Positions 1 to 8,964 of a DNA stretch of 64,000 nucleotides are shown here, piece after piece. The DNA is from Rikenellaceae bacterium. GTDB taxonomy: Bacteria; Bacteroidota; Bacteroidia; Bacteroidales; Rikenellaceae. The DNA lies in assembly GCA_015059945.1 (NCBI GenBank), contig SUZJ01000004.1:134646-198645 (forward strand), written 5' to 3'. The notes under the pieces are model-generated. The model saw only the letters and a program-made list of their open reading frames with translations, ran no database searches and was not told the DNA's origin. A program made the translations under genes and the position numbers. Numbering within the stretch: position 1 is the stretch's first letter; each line of letters opens with the position of its first letter.

Positions 1-1
1 G

Positions 2-835
2 GTGATGATTGTCATCACGGGTGGCGAGGCGCTGTGTCGCAAAGACCTCGAATCAGTCGGGCGCGAGCTCTATAAGCGCGGCTACCCTTGGGGCTTGGTC
101 ACCAACGGAATGTTGCTCACAAGGGAGCGTATGCGCTCGCTTGTAGCTGCGGGTATGCGCTCTATCACCCTCTCTATCGACGGCTTCGAGGAGCAGCACA
201 ACGCCATACGTCGCCACCCACAGAGCTGGCGCAATGCCGAGCGCGCGCTGGAGGTTATGACCACCACCGAAGGCATTGTCTATGACGTGGTTACCTGCGT
301 AGGGCCCCACAATATCGACTCGATGCCCGCCTTCCGCCAGTGGCTCATCGATAAGGGCTGTAAGGCTTGGCGCCTCTTTACGATATTTCCCGTTGGCAGG
401 GCTGCCGAGAACGACGCACTGCAACTCTCGCCCGAGCAGTACCGCAGCCTGATGGAGTTTATCATCGAAACTCGCAAACAGGGGCAAATCAAGTGCAACT
501 ACGCTTGCGAGGGCTTCTTGGGCGACTATGAGTCCGAGGTTAGGGATAACTTCTTTGGCTGTATGGCCGGCGTGAGCATTGCGGGAGTGAAGATTGACGG
601 CTCTATTAGCGGTTGTACGAGCATACGCGCAGGCTTCGACCAAGGCAATATATATAAGGATAACCTGTGGGAGGTGTGGCAGAATGGCTTTGGCGAGTTC
701 CGCGACCGCAGCTGGGCCCGCAAGGGCGAGTGTGCCAACTGCAAGGTGTGGAAATTCTGCAAGGGCAACGGTATGCACCTCTACGACGACGACCACAACC
801 TGCTCCACTGCAACTATAACAAGCTGTGTAGATAA
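2..835 (+). CDS. Radical SAM/SPASM enzyme of the rSAM/lipoprotein system (5' end outside window)
   Basis: This is the C-terminal 277 residues of a radical SAM enzyme; the N-terminal CxxxCxxC cluster motif lies upstream of the window. The visible part starts in the core barrel with the TGGEAL motif (residues 6-11), followed by VTNGMLL and SIDGFEEQHN. The C-terminal part is a SPASM-type auxiliary-cluster region, with cysteines at about 165, 169, 187, 205, 244, 247, 253, 270 and 276 and the motif GNGMH. Such domains are used by enzymes that modify peptides or proteins. From memory the pattern (YDVVTCV, WRLFTIFPVGRA, CEGFLGDYE, GNIY, GNGMH, LLHC) matches TIGR04133, the radical SAM enzyme paired with TIGR04134 lipoproteins. 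Three lipoproteins of that kind lie at 56.5-59.1 kb. The first codon shown is not a real start. Confidence 0.88.
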   Translation: MMIVITGGEALCRKDLESVGRELYKRGYPWGLVTNGMLLTRERMRSLVAAGMRSITLSIDGFEEQHNAIRRHPQSWRNAERALEVMTTTEGIVYDVVTCVGPHNIDSMPAFRQWLIDKGCKAWRLFTIFPVGRAAENDALQLSPEQYRSLMEFIIETRKQGQIKCNYACEGFLGDYESEVRDNFFGCMAGVSIAGVKIDGSISGCTSIRAGFDQGNIYKDNLWEVWQNGFGEFRDRSWARKGECANCKVWKFCKGNGMHLYDDDHNLLHCNYNKLCR

Positions 836-848
836 CGCCACCACAAAC

Positions 849-880
849 AAAAAGGCTCTCGTAAAACCGAGGGCCTTTTT
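849..880. terminator. Bidirectional terminator between the radical SAM gene and uvrA
   Basis: An A-run, a GGCTCTCG/CGAGGGCC stem and a T-run sit between the convergent radical SAM gene and uvrA. The stem ends within 6 bases of the uvrA stop, so the hairpin can serve both genes. Confidence 0.8.
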
Positions 881-885
881 GTTTT

Positions 886-3717
886 TTAGTTCTTGAAAAT
901 CTCTTTGAGGAATTGGCCGGTATAGCTACTCTCTACTTGGGCCACCTCTTCGGGCGTACCCTCGGCAACCACCTGGCCTCCCGCAGCACCACCCTCGGGG
1001 CCCATATCAATTATCCAGTCGGCGCACTTGATGACATCGAGGTTATGCTCAATAATCACCACGCTATTGCCCCTATCGACCAGTTTATTGAACACACCCA
1101 GCAGTTGGCGAATGTCCTCAAAGTGAAGGCCCGTAGTGGGCTCGTCGAAGATATACAGGGTGCGCCCCGTATCGCGTTTGGCAAGCTCCGAGGCGAGTTT
1201 GATGCGCTGGCTCTCGCCACCCGACAGTGTGGTACAGCTTTGGCCCAACTTCAAGTAGCCAAGTCCCACATCCTGAATGGCTTTGAGTTTAATATAGATA
1301 TTAGGCACACTCTCGAAGAACTCAACAGCTTGGTTTATGGTCATCGACAGTACCTCATCTATATTTTTGCCTTTATACTTAACCTCCAACGTCTGGCGGT
1401 TGTAGCGGTGTCCGCCACAAGCCTTACAGGTTACGTAGACGTCGGGCAGGAAGTTCATCTCTATTGTCTGCACACCTGCGCCCTTGCACTCCTCGCAGCG
1501 ACCGCCCTTCACATTGAACGAGAAGCGGCTCGCACCAAATCCCCTCACCTGAGCATCGGGAGTCTTTTCGAATAGCTTGCGTATGTCGCCAAATACGTTT
1601 GAGTAGGTTGCAGGATTGCTGCGTGGCGAGCGACCAATGGGGCTCTGGTCCACAACCACCACCTTGTCTATGCCCTCGATGCCCTCCACCGCCTCGCAGG
1701 GCAACATCTGGTCAAACGAGCGGTAGAACTTGCGCGAAAGGTAGGGGCGCAGGGTTTCGTTCACAAGCGACGACTTGCCGCTACCGCTCACACCCGTAAC
1801 GCACACCATAACACCCAGGGGCAGCGACACCGTAACGTCTTTGAGGTTGTTACCCCTTGCTCCTCTGATAGTTATAGCCCCACCATTGCTCTGTCGTCTT
1901 TGGGCAGGTACCTCTATGCTCTTGCGACCGCTCAGGTAGTCGGCCGTCAGCGAGCCCTCGGCCGAGGCAACCGCCTCGTAGTCGCCCTGGGCCACCACAT
2001 AGCCACCCTTACGGCCCGCCAGTGGGCCCATATCAACTATCCAGTCGGCTGCGCGCATCATCTCCTCGTCGTGCTCAACGACAATGACACTATTGCCCTC
2101 ATCTCTGAGGTTTTCGAGCGAGCGAATAAGTTTGCGGTTATCTCTCTGGTGCAGGCCAATGCTGGGCTCGTCGAGGATGTATAGCACATTCACCAGTTTT
2201 GAGCCCACCTGGGTTGCCAGCCTGATGCGCTGGCTTTCGCCACCCGAAAGGCTCTTAGATGCACGGCTCAGCGACAAGTAGCCCAAGCCGACGTCGCACA
2301 AGAAGCCCAGTCGGTCGCCAATCTCTTTGAGTATCTCGTGGGCAATAGCCCTCTCTTTGCTATTCATCTGGTCGGGCACGGTGGCAATCCACTCCCTCAT
2401 CTGCTCGATGCTCATATCGGCCACCTCGGCAATGTTCTTGCCCGCAATGCGGAAGTAGAGGGCATCCTCTTTGAGCCTTGTGCCGTGACAAACCCTACAC
2501 GGAGCGTGTTCGACAAACTGGCCGAGCCACTTGGCACCCGTACCTCGCCCACCCTCTTCGTCGTGGCGCTCAATATAGCCGCTCACACCATTCCACGAGG
2601 CCATCTGCACCCCGTGCGCTCCGTAGAGCTTGTGCAGGTCTACCGCCACGGGCTCGCTGTCGCCATAGAGCACTGCGGCCAGAGCCTCGTCCGAGAGCGA
2701 CCCTATGGGGTCATCAATCGTAAAGCCATACCTACGCCCAATGCCCGACATAACCGATTGGAACCACTTGTTGTTCAGCTTGGCCAGTGGAGCAATGGCC
2801 CCCTGAGCAATAGACATATTGCGGTCGGGCAGCATCTTATCCATATCGAACTGAGCCTCCTCGCCCAGACCTCCACAATGTGGGCAAGCACCCTGAGGCG
2901 AGTTGAACGAAAAGGTATGTGGAGCGGGCTCATCGAACGACAGGCCCGTAGTGGGGCACATCAGGTGTCGGCTGAAATAGCGTGCCGCATCGCCCGAATA
3001 GTCATAGACCAGTATAGTACCCTTGCCCTGCTTCATAGCATCTTTGAGGCTCTTGGTCAGTCGCTCGGCACCGCTCTCGCCCACAATCAGCCTATCGACA
3101 ACCAGTTCGATAGTGTGGGCCTTGTAGCGGTCGAGTTTCATTCCCGAGGTCATCTCCATCACCTCGCCATCAATGCGGGCATAGATAAAGCCACGCTTCA
3201 AGAAACCCTCGAAGAGCTCTCTGTAATGGCCCTTGCGCCCCTTGACAACGGGTGCCAGCAGAGCAATCTTGTGGCCCGCGTAGTGTTGGTTTATGAGGCT
3301 GATGATTTGGTCATCGGTGTAGTGTACCATCTCCTCGCCCGTAGCAGGCGAAATGGCCCTCGAAGCACGCGCATAGAGCAGTCGCAGGAAGTCGTTTATC
3401 TCGGTGACGGTGCCCACCGTCGAGCGTGGATTCTTGTTGGTGGTCTTTTGCTCGATAGCCACAACGGGGCTCAAACCCTCAATCTTATCGACATCGGGCC
3501 TCTCCATAGCCCCCATAAACTGGCGGGCATAGGCCGAGAGTGTCTCCATATAGCGGCGCTGTCCCTCGGCATAGATGGTGTCGAACGCAAGCGACGACTT
3601 GCCACTACCCGACAAGCCCGTAACAACTACCAAGCTGTTGCGGGGAATTTCGAGGTCGATATTTTTGAGGTTATTGACCCTTGCACCTATGATTGATATG
3701 GTATCTTTTGTATTCAC
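886..3717 (-). CDS. uvrA: Excinuclease ABC subunit UvrA
   Basis: This is the damage-recognition ATPase of nucleotide excision repair, which loads UvrB on distorted DNA. The 943-residue length is normal. It carries two ABC ATPase modules. The first Walker A is at about residues 34-42 (GLSGSGKSS) and the second is GVSGSGKSS near residue 635. There are two LSGGESQRI signature motifs and two zinc modules ([16 protein letters not shown] with CKACGG). The start is GTG at 3715-3717, one base downstream of the nitrilase stop, so the two genes are probably cotranscribed and translationally coupled. The alternative in-frame starts are inside the conserved N-terminus. Confidence 0.97.
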   Translation of the reverse strand: MNTKDTISIIGARVNNLKNIDLEIPRNSLVVVTGLSGSGKSSLAFDTIYAEGQRRYMETLSAYARQFMGAMERPDVDKIEGLSPVVAIEQKTTNKNPRSTVGTVTEINDFLRLLYARASRAISPATGEEMVHYTDDQIISLINQHYAGHKIALLAPVVKGRKGHYRELFEGFLKRGFIYARIDGEVMEMTSGMKLDRYKAHTIELVVDRLIVGESGAERLTKSLKDAMKQGKGTILVYDYSGDAARYFSRHLMCPTTGLSFDEPAPHTFSFNSPQGACPHCGGLGEEAQFDMDKMLPDRNMSIAQGAIAPLAKLNNKWFQSVMSGIGRRYGFTIDDPIGSLSDEALAAVLYGDSEPVAVDLHKLYGAHGVQMASWNGVSGYIERHDEEGGRGTGAKWLGQFVEHAPCRVCHGTRLKEDALYFRIAGKNIAEVADMSIEQMREWIATVPDQMNSKERAIAHEILKEIGDRLGFLCDVGLGYLSLSRASKSLSGGESQRIRLATQVGSKLVNVLYILDEPSIGLHQRDNRKLIRSLENLRDEGNSVIVVEHDEEMMRAADWIVDMGPLAGRKGGYVVAQGDYEAVASAEGSLTADYLSGRKSIEVPAQRRQSNGGAITIRGARGNNLKDVTVSLPLGVMVCVTGVSGSGKSSLVNETLRPYLSRKFYRSFDQMLPCEAVEGIEGIDKVVVVDQSPIGRSPRSNPATYSNVFGDIRKLFEKTPDAQVRGFGASRFSFNVKGGRCEECKGAGVQTIEMNFLPDVYVTCKACGGHRYNRQTLEVKYKGKNIDEVLSMTINQAVEFFESVPNIYIKLKAIQDVGLGYLKLGQSCTTLSGGESQRIKLASELAKRDTGRTLYIFDEPTTGLHFEDIRQLLGVFNKLVDRGNSVVIIEHNLDVIKCADWIIDMGPEGGAAGGQVVAEGTPEEVAQVESSYTGQFLKEIFKN

Positions 3718-3718
3718 T

Positions 3719-4480
3719 CTACTTCAATGTAAATTTGTCGGCATCGGCCCACGCAGGAAACCTCTGTCGATAGTTGTGTAGTCGCTCGATGTTCAGCTCG
3801 GCAAACACCGCTCCCTCGCCCTCGCCTGCATCGGCCAGGCAGGCTCCGCGATAGTCCCAAGCAGCCGAGTGGCCATTGAACAGCGTTCCGTCGGCATCGC
3901 TGCCCACGCGGTTTACGCCCACTGCATAGGCCGAGTTCTCGATAGCCCTGGCAGGTAGCAGCGCATCCCACGCCCTAACCCTACTTGCAGCCCACGAAGC
4001 GCAATAGAGCAGCACATCGACCTCGCCGGGCAAGTAGCTCCACACAGGGAAGCGCATATCGTAGCAGACCAAGGGCATAATCTTTGCCCCACGCCACTCG
4101 ACCACAATACGCTCTGCACCGGGCGAAAAGTGGTTGTGCTCGCCCGCAAAGGTAAAGAGATGGCGTTTGTCGTAGCAGAGCAGTTGGCCGTCGGGCAGAG
4201 CAACATACATTCGGTTGTAAATCTTGCCCTTAACCGCTGTGGCCACACTACCCACCACCGCCATATCGTAGCGCTCGGCCGTGCGGCTCATCCATTGGGC
4301 CACCTCGCCCCCTTCGGGCTCGGCCACACTACCCGAATCGACCGCATAGCCCGTAGCAAACATCTCGGGCAGCAGCGCCAAGTCTACCCCCTCAAAGGTG
4401 TCAAACAGCTCTTCGAGTCGGGCCATATTAGCGGCAGGGTTTTTCCAGCGGATATCTATTTGGCAGAGTGCTATTTTCAT
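3719..4480 (-). CDS. Nitrilase-family amidohydrolase (omega-amidase/YafV-like)
   Basis: This carbon-nitrogen hydrolase has 253 residues. The catalytic triad is visible: Glu39 in LLPEMF, Lys105 in YDKRHLF and Cys139 in VCYDMRFP. The length and these motifs place it near the YafV/omega-amidase branch, which deamidates alpha-ketoglutaramate or alpha-ketosuccinamate. The exact substrate is inferred. The open frame extends upstream to 5434 but runs antisense through the CvfB-like gene, so the start chosen is ATG at 4478-4480 (MKIALCQID), the conserved family N-terminus. uvrA follows after one base. Confidence 0.9.
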   Translation of the reverse strand: MKIALCQIDIRWKNPAANMARLEELFDTFEGVDLALLPEMFATGYAVDSGSVAEPEGGEVAQWMSRTAERYDMAVVGSVATAVKGKIYNRMYVALPDGQLLCYDKRHLFTFAGEHNHFSPGAERIVVEWRGAKIMPLVCYDMRFPVWSYLPGEVDVLLYCASWAASRVRAWDALLPARAIENSAYAVGVNRVGSDADGTLFNGHSAAWDYRGACLADAGEGEGAVFAELNIERLHNYRQRFPAWADADKFTLK

Positions 4481-4548
4481 CGGGCGGGCAAATTTGTGCA
4501 AAGAAAATATATTTCTGCAAAAATAGGATTTTATCGTGAGAAAATCGC

Positions 4549-4556
4549 TACTTTTG
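4549..4556 (+). promoter_or_regulatory. -7 box of a Bacteroidota promoter for the CvfB-like gene
   Basis: TACTTTTG matches the TAnnTTTG -7 element and lies 29 bases before the ATG at 4586. The -33 TTG is not clear, so the assignment rests on the -7 box and on its position in the divergent gap between the nitrilase and the S1 protein. Confidence 0.45.
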
Positions 4557-4585
4557 CGCAAAATTAAAGCCAGAATTGAATTACT

Positions 4586-5419
4586 ATGCTTACAGCAGGC
4601 GAATACCACACCCTCAGGGTAAACCGAATATCCGAACACGGAGTATACCTCATAGATGACGAGCAGACCGAAATTCTGCTCCCCAACCGCTACGTTTCGC
4701 TCGCCGACCGAGTGGGTAATCTGGCCGAGGTGTTTGTATATTACGACTCCGAGAACCGACTCATCGCCACTCGCGAGAAGCCATTGGCCATTGTGGGAGA
4801 GGTGGCAGTATTGAAGGTTGTAGACCGCAATGCTCACGGCCTTTTTCTCGACTGGGGCATTACGGCCAAAGACCTCTTTCTGCCCAACCGCAATGTGCCC
4901 TTCGAGGCCGAGGTGGGGCGTAGCTATCCCGTAGTTCTCTACCGCGACCAGATGACCGGCCGAGTAGTAGCCACCACCAAGCTCAACGCCTATGTATCGA
5001 ACAGCGAGATTACTGTGCGCCCCAAGGAGCAGGTTGATATATTGGTAGTTAGGCGTATGGAGAAGGGCTACCGAGTGGTCATCAACAACCGCCACTGGGG
5101 TATGATTTACGACAATCAGATTTTCAGTCCCGTAGCCGTAGGCGACAAGCTGGTGGGCTACGTTCACCGCATCAGCGACGAGGGACGCATTGACATTATG
5201 CTCCAACAAGAGGGGCGCGACCAGACCGACAGCGCATCGACCAAACTGCTCGACCTGATGAGCAAAAATGGTGGCTCGCTGCCCATTGGCGACAAGTCCT
5301 CGCCCGAGGAGATTGCAGCCCTGTGCGGACTGAGCAAAAAGAACTTCAAGCGTGCCGCAGGTGCCCTCTACAAAGAGCGCAAGGTGCGTATCGACGACAA
5401 CAGCATAACACTCATATAA
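4586..5419 (+). CDS. S1 RNA-binding domain protein, CvfB/YitL family
   Basis: This is a 277-residue protein built from consecutive OB-fold/S1-like domains: residues 1-65 (LRVNRISEHGVYL), about 66-135 (VLKVVDRNAHGLFLDWG) and about 140-215 (VGDKLVGYVHRISDEGRIDIML). A C-terminal winged helix follows at about 225-277, reading SPEEIAALCGLSKKNFKRA. This is the CvfB arrangement. Known homologues bind RNA and affect virulence-gene expression in Gram-positive bacteria; the role here is unknown. The methyltransferase gene starts 23 bases downstream and is probably cotranscribed. Confidence 0.88.
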   Translation: MLTAGEYHTLRVNRISEHGVYLIDDEQTEILLPNRYVSLADRVGNLAEVFVYYDSENRLIATREKPLAIVGEVAVLKVVDRNAHGLFLDWGITAKDLFLPNRNVPFEAEVGRSYPVVLYRDQMTGRVVATTKLNAYVSNSEITVRPKEQVDILVVRRMEKGYRVVINNRHWGMIYDNQIFSPVAVGDKLVGYVHRISDEGRIDIMLQQEGRDQTDSASTKLLDLMSKNGGSLPIGDKSSPEEIAALCGLSKKNFKRAAGALYKERKVRIDDNSITLI

Positions 5420-5442
5420 ACACCACTCTATCAAGCCCCACT

Positions 5443-6213
5443 ATGAAGCCACAAACAGCCGAGAGAGTTTCGCAGCGCGACGCATCGGACAACTATGTCT
5501 TTCAGCGCTCGTTGCTGGCCTATCACTATGCCGCTTCGCAGGTGAGTGGCCGTGTATTGGAGATTGGTACGGGTAGCGGCTACGGCATTGAGATTATTGC
5601 CCCCACAGCGGCCCACTTTCTGACTATCGACAAGCATAGGCCCGATGAGAGTCTGCTCACAGCCCAGAGCAACGTCGAGTTTAGGCAGCAGACCGTACCC
5701 CCTCTGGCAGGTATTGCCTCGGAGAGCCTCGACTATGTAATCTCGTTCCAAGTGATTGAGCACATAAAGCAAGACGATGCCTTTGTGGCCGAGGTGAGCA
5801 GGGTGTTGCGCAAGGGGGGCAAGTTTATCGTATCGACCCCCAATGCCCCAATGTCACTCACTCGCAACCCTTGGCACGTAAGGGAGTACACCGCCCAGCA
5901 GTTTGACCGGTTGCTCGCGGGCCACTTCGAGAGCGTAGAGCAGTTGGGCGTGGCCGGCAACGACAAGGTGTGGGAGTACTACGAGAAAAACCGCCAAGGC
6001 GTAGAGCGCATAGCCCGTTGGGATATATTCGATTTCCAGCACCGCCTACCCCGCTGGATGTTGCAGATACCCTACGACCTGCTCAACCGCCTAAATAGGC
6101 GCAAGCTGCTGAGCCAAAACACCGAGCTTACGACGGGCATAACAATGGCCGACTATGCAGTAGTGCCCGTTACAGAGAGGTGCTTCGACCTGCTATATGT
6201 AGCCACAAAATAA
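5443..6213 (+). CDS. Class I SAM-dependent methyltransferase
   Basis: This is a 256-residue protein with a Rossmann-fold methyltransferase core. Motif I is LEIGTGSGYG near residues 37-46, and the later methyltransferase motif is YVISFQVIEH, then VLRKGGKFIVSTPN. It resembles Methyltransf_11/UbiE-like enzymes, but nothing in the sequence fixes the substrate. The start at 5443 (MKPQTAERVS) is 23 bases after the CvfB-like stop; an upstream ATG at 5323 would overlap that gene and add a non-conserved leader. A terminator follows. Confidence 0.85.
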   Translation: MKPQTAERVSQRDASDNYVFQRSLLAYHYAASQVSGRVLEIGTGSGYGIEIIAPTAAHFLTIDKHRPDESLLTAQSNVEFRQQTVPPLAGIASESLDYVISFQVIEHIKQDDAFVAEVSRVLRKGGKFIVSTPNAPMSLTRNPWHVREYTAQQFDRLLAGHFESVEQLGVAGNDKVWEYYEKNRQGVERIARWDIFDFQHRLPRWMLQIPYDLLNRLNRRKLLSQNTELTTGITMADYAVVPVTERCFDLLYVATK

Positions 6214-6217
6214 CAAC

Positions 6218-6244
6218 AAAAGCCCCACCGAAGAGGGGCTTTTT
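6218..6244 (+). terminator. Rho-independent terminator after the methyltransferase
   Basis: An AAAAGCCCC / GGGGCTTTT stem with an 8-base loop is followed by more T, 5 bases after the stop codon. Confidence 0.85.
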
Positions 6245-6250
6245 ATCATT

Positions 6251-6290
6251 AAGGACTCTAAGGACTCTAAGGACTTTAAGGACCTTAATG
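6251..6290. repeat. Imperfect 9-base tandem repeat
   Basis: About four copies of AAGGACTCT/AAGGACTTT/AAGGACCTT run head to tail between the terminator and the small lipoprotein gene. No coding potential is seen. A similar style of short repeat (ATAGGAGTT) occurs at about 11752-11800. Confidence 0.7.
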
Positions 6291-6307
6291 AATTGTGTTA
6301 TAACAAG

Positions 6308-6895
6308 CTAACTCTCCCATTCCTCTACGACCACAACATCCACCTCCCAATATGGGGCAGCGCAGCCTTGCAACAAGCGCAGGGTTATGGCATCGTCGAT
6401 GGTCGAATTGACCACATCCCACACAAAGGTCTGCACCGAGCCGTAGATGCTGTTAACCCTTTGGGCAAAGCAGCCGTAGAAGTCGCTCTGCTGCTGGTCG
6501 GTGAGCCCCTTGGGCAGTACCTCCTTCTTTACCAGTTCGTCATAAGGGAATAGGTGGCGCATATTGGTGGCATCAGCTTTGATGTCGGCCACAATAGCTG
6601 CCACAACCACCACCTCTACACTGTCGCCCACCATAGGCATCTCTATAAACTCGACATACGAGGGGTACTGCTCTTCCAGAATGTCGGTCACCTCGTTGGC
6701 AAATACGGCAAACTCCATATCGGTCAGGCTCCTCAGGTAGACCATATCGCGCCATTGGCGCAGCATCTCGCGAGCCTCTTTGCGCTGCTTCTCGTCCCAC
6801 CCCTTGCGGCCACACGAGGGCACCACAACTCCAATAGAAAAGATAAATGCGGTAAGGCCCAGAGCCACCGCTACGGTTTTGATAAATCTCTGCAT
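6308..6895 (-). CDS. Hypothetical lipoprotein
   Basis: This is a 195-residue protein with an N-terminal hydrophobic signal (residues 7-27) and a lipobox-like VVPSC with Cys28, followed by charged residues (GRKGWDEKQRKE). It is therefore predicted to be a lipidated envelope protein. The mature part is mixed alpha/beta with no motif I recognise. The gene stands alone: a divergent TIR gene lies to its right and convergent repeats to its left. I do not know its function. Confidence 0.7.
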   Translation of the reverse strand: MQRFIKTVAVALGLTAFIFSIGVVVPSCGRKGWDEKQRKEAREMLRQWRDMVYLRSLTDMEFAVFANEVTDILEEQYPSYVEFIEMPMVGDSVEVVVVAAIVADIKADATNMRHLFPYDELVKKEVLPKGLTDQQQSDFYGCFAQRVNSIYGSVQTFVWDVVNSTIDDAITLRLLQGCAAPYWEVDVVVVEEWES

Positions 6896-6983
6896 AGTGT
6901 TTTTTGTTTTTGATTTAGTTGCTAAAAAGAGAACTTAACGCGCCCAGAAAACACAAACATTGAGCCAAACGGAACAGAGGGTA

Positions 6984-7014
6984 TTGATATTTAGGCAACA
7001 AATTGTTACCTTTG
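6984..7014 (+). promoter_or_regulatory. Bacteroidota housekeeping promoter of the TIR gene
   Basis: TTG at 6984-6986, a 20-base spacer and TACCTTTG at 7007-7014 fit the -33/-7 consensus of Bacteroidota. Transcription would start near 7021, 28 bases before the ATG at 7049. Confidence 0.65.
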
Positions 7015-7048
7015 CTATGATAATCACCACTACACACCCCCGCGCACT

Positions 7049-8791
7049 ATGAACTACGATGTATTCATCAGCTACCGACGCAAAGATGCAGCCGAGTATG
7101 CCCGACAGATACAACTCAAACTCGAGAACTACGGCTATACCGTATTCCTCGACCACGATGAGCTCAAAGACGGCCGTTTCGACCAGCGCATAATCGATGC
7201 CATTGAGGGGTCGAAGGTCTTTATTGCCCTGCTCACCCCCCTCTATATGTCGCGCTGTGCCGATGCCGAGGACTGGGTGCGCAAAGAGATTGAGTGTGCC
7301 GTAAAGAACAATCTGCACATTGTGCCCGTCAATATCGACCGCCAGTTTGGCGACTTCCCTGCCGACTGTCCTGCCTCGTTGCGCACACACATCGGGCAGC
7401 ACCAATACTCGGAGATTTTCACGGGTCAGCACTTTACGACCACCATGAACGACCTGAACGAAAACCGCCTAAAACCCTATCTGGGTAGCGGCAGTGCACG
7501 CCCCTCGGCTCTGGGCGCCATTGTGCGCATAAGGCCCGATATGGATTGCCGAATGATGAAGTTTGGCGAAGAGGTGGCCTTGTTGCAGGGTGGAGCATAC
7601 AACATTGTGCGACTGATGAAGGGCAAGCACCCACTCGATTTTGTGAGCCTCGACTGCCCCGCCGACCACATCGAGAAGGTCTATGTCGTAGAGGACAACC
7701 AGAGTGAGGATTTCTTTGAGGTAGAGCTCGCCCCTATCAAGGCCAAGCGCCTGAAAGCCATTGAGGATGAGAAGCGTCGCCAGCGCGAAGAGGCCGAGCG
7801 CATCAAGCGCGAAAAAGAGGAGGCCAAACGCAGAGAAGCTGAACGCATAGAAGCCGAGCGCAGGGCCAAAGCCGAGGCCGAGCGCAAGGCCAAAGAGGAG
7901 GCCGAGCGCGCCGAGCGTGAGCGCATTGCCAAAGCCGAAGCCGAGAAGAAAGAGCGCGAACACGAATGGAATGTGAGCAAAGAGAAGAGTCGTGTGACAA
8001 AACTACTCGACGAGGGCAAAGGGCGCGATGGCATCTACACCGTGGGCGACTACTACGACCGCAATGGTGTGAAAGGAGTGGTAATATATGTCCAAGACGG
8101 AAAGGGCAATGGCACTGAGTATGGCTCATGTGGTGTAATTCTCAGCCTCACCGAGAGCGAAGCTCAGTGGGCCGTAGACCGCAACTTTGGCTCGATACTG
8201 CGCAAAGACAACCCAAGCAACTCGTTGGTAAGTCAGAACAGGGGTAACTGGTCAATGTACAACGGAATTGAGAGCAGCAATGCAAGGGCCTTTATGTCGT
8301 TTGATAGATGGCAGGAGCGATTCCCAGCATTCAGCAAAGCCTTCTTGGGCAATACTAATGAATATTTTTGGTACCTGCCGAGCGAGAAATGCCTAAGCCA
8401 GTGCATCAAACCAAATGCCTATAAAATAAATAGAACTCTCAAAGCGATTGCAGAAAAGTCAGCCACAAAAGTTCAACCGATTGGTGGTCGCTATGACTAT
8501 GGCCACGTTCTCAGTGATATTGGTGCACCAACATATTGGAGCTGTAACGAGTACAATAGTACAAATGCAATCTGTGTAAATATGGGACCTTACGGGGGTA
8601 AAAATGAAAATGATGCCAAGATAAGAACCCATAAAGTTAGGGCCGTTAGAGGTTTTAGCGTACAGCGCACCGCCACCGAAAAGGCTAACGAGCAGCGCTG
8701 GCGTCAGTTGGGTATAACCCCCAAACAGTTAACCCGCACAATGAATGGGGAGGATTTATGGCAGCATATTCTTGATATAAGTAAAGGATGA
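7049..8791 (+). CDS. TIR-domain protein with coiled coil and C-terminal FISUMP/DUF1566-like domain
   Basis: This 580-residue protein has three visible parts. Residues 1-145 form a TIR domain beginning MNYDVFISYRRKD. Its WVRKE motif places Glu80 where NADase TIR domains carry the catalytic glutamate. Residues about 150-230 form a small beta-rich, PEGA-like segment (RIRPDMDCRMM, VALLQGGAYNIVRL). Residues about 230-312 are a highly charged Glu/Lys/Arg/Ala coiled coil. Residues about 335-560 (VGDYYDRNGVKGVV, WYLPSEKCL, YWSCNEYNSTNA, VRAVRGFSV) resemble the FISUMP/DUF1566 lectin-like fold used as a sensor or surface module in Bacteroidota. No partner gene of a known TIR defence system (for example a SLOG-type ThsA) is adjacent. 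A role in NAD-based defence or signalling is inferred. Confidence 0.85.
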   Translation: MNYDVFISYRRKDAAEYARQIQLKLENYGYTVFLDHDELKDGRFDQRIIDAIEGSKVFIALLTPLYMSRCADAEDWVRKEIECAVKNNLHIVPVNIDRQFGDFPADCPASLRTHIGQHQYSEIFTGQHFTTTMNDLNENRLKPYLGSGSARPSALGAIVRIRPDMDCRMMKFGEEVALLQGGAYNIVRLMKGKHPLDFVSLDCPADHIEKVYVVEDNQSEDFFEVELAPIKAKRLKAIEDEKRRQREEAERIKREKEEAKRREAERIEAERRAKAEAERKAKEEAERAERERIAKAEAEKKEREHEWNVSKEKSRVTKLLDEGKGRDGIYTVGDYYDRNGVKGVVIYVQDGKGNGTEYGSCGVILSLTESEAQWAVDRNFGSILRKDNPSNSLVSQNRGNWSMYNGIESSNARAFMSFDRWQERFPAFSKAFLGNTNEYFWYLPSEKCLSQCIKPNAYKINRTLKAIAEKSATKVQPIGGRYDYGHVLSDIGAPTYWSCNEYNSTNAICVNMGPYGGKNENDAKIRTHKVRAVRGFSVQRTATEKANEQRWRQLGITPKQLTRTMNGEDLWQHILDISKG

Positions 8792-8820
8792 TTTTGACAT
8801 CTGCCTCGCAAGCATACAAG

Positions 8821-8856
8821 ACGGGATGCAACAATGTGTGTTGCATCCCGTTTCTC
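8821..8856 (+). terminator. Terminator after the TIR gene
   Basis: A long perfect stem, ACGGGATGCAACA with its complement TGTTGCATCCCGT, encloses a 5-base loop and is followed by TTCTCTT. It lies 30 bases after the TIR stop. Confidence 0.7.
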
Positions 8857-8867
8857 TTACACTCCGA

Positions 8868-8958
8868 CACTCCCCCTCTAAGTTAGAGGGGGTGCCCGTC
8901 AGGGCGGGGGCGTGTGTCCGACTTAGGTCGGTTTGACGCTTGTCGTTAGACGTTAGAC
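8868..8958. repeat. Dispersed intergenic repeat, short copy (hairpin plus GTTAGAC heptamers)
   Basis: The element starts with the palindrome CCCCCTCTAAGTTAGAGGGGG, followed by GTGCCCG..CAGGGCGGGGG, and ends in CGTTAGACGTTAGAC. The core is a diverged version of the elements at 11821 and 43614. It separates the TIR gene from rsmA. Confidence 0.7.
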
Positions 8959-8964
8959 AATGCG

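Noticed and set aside
2338-3696. 452-codon open frame on the plus strand
   Set aside because: It is antisense to uvrA, which has all its family motifs over the same bases; the plus-strand translation is His/Val/Leu-rich and lacks any motif.
4481-5434. Upstream extension of the nitrilase frame
   Set aside because: The extension is antisense to the CvfB-like gene and lacks homology; the family N-terminus begins at 4480.
6251-6290. CRISPR-like short repeats
   Set aside because: Units are 9 bases, contiguous and without spacers. No cas gene is near. The same applies to the AATTGAGA and GTTAGAC arrays.
7049-8791. Thoeris-type defence operon
   Set aside because: A TIR protein alone is present; no SLOG/Sir2-type effector gene lies beside it.
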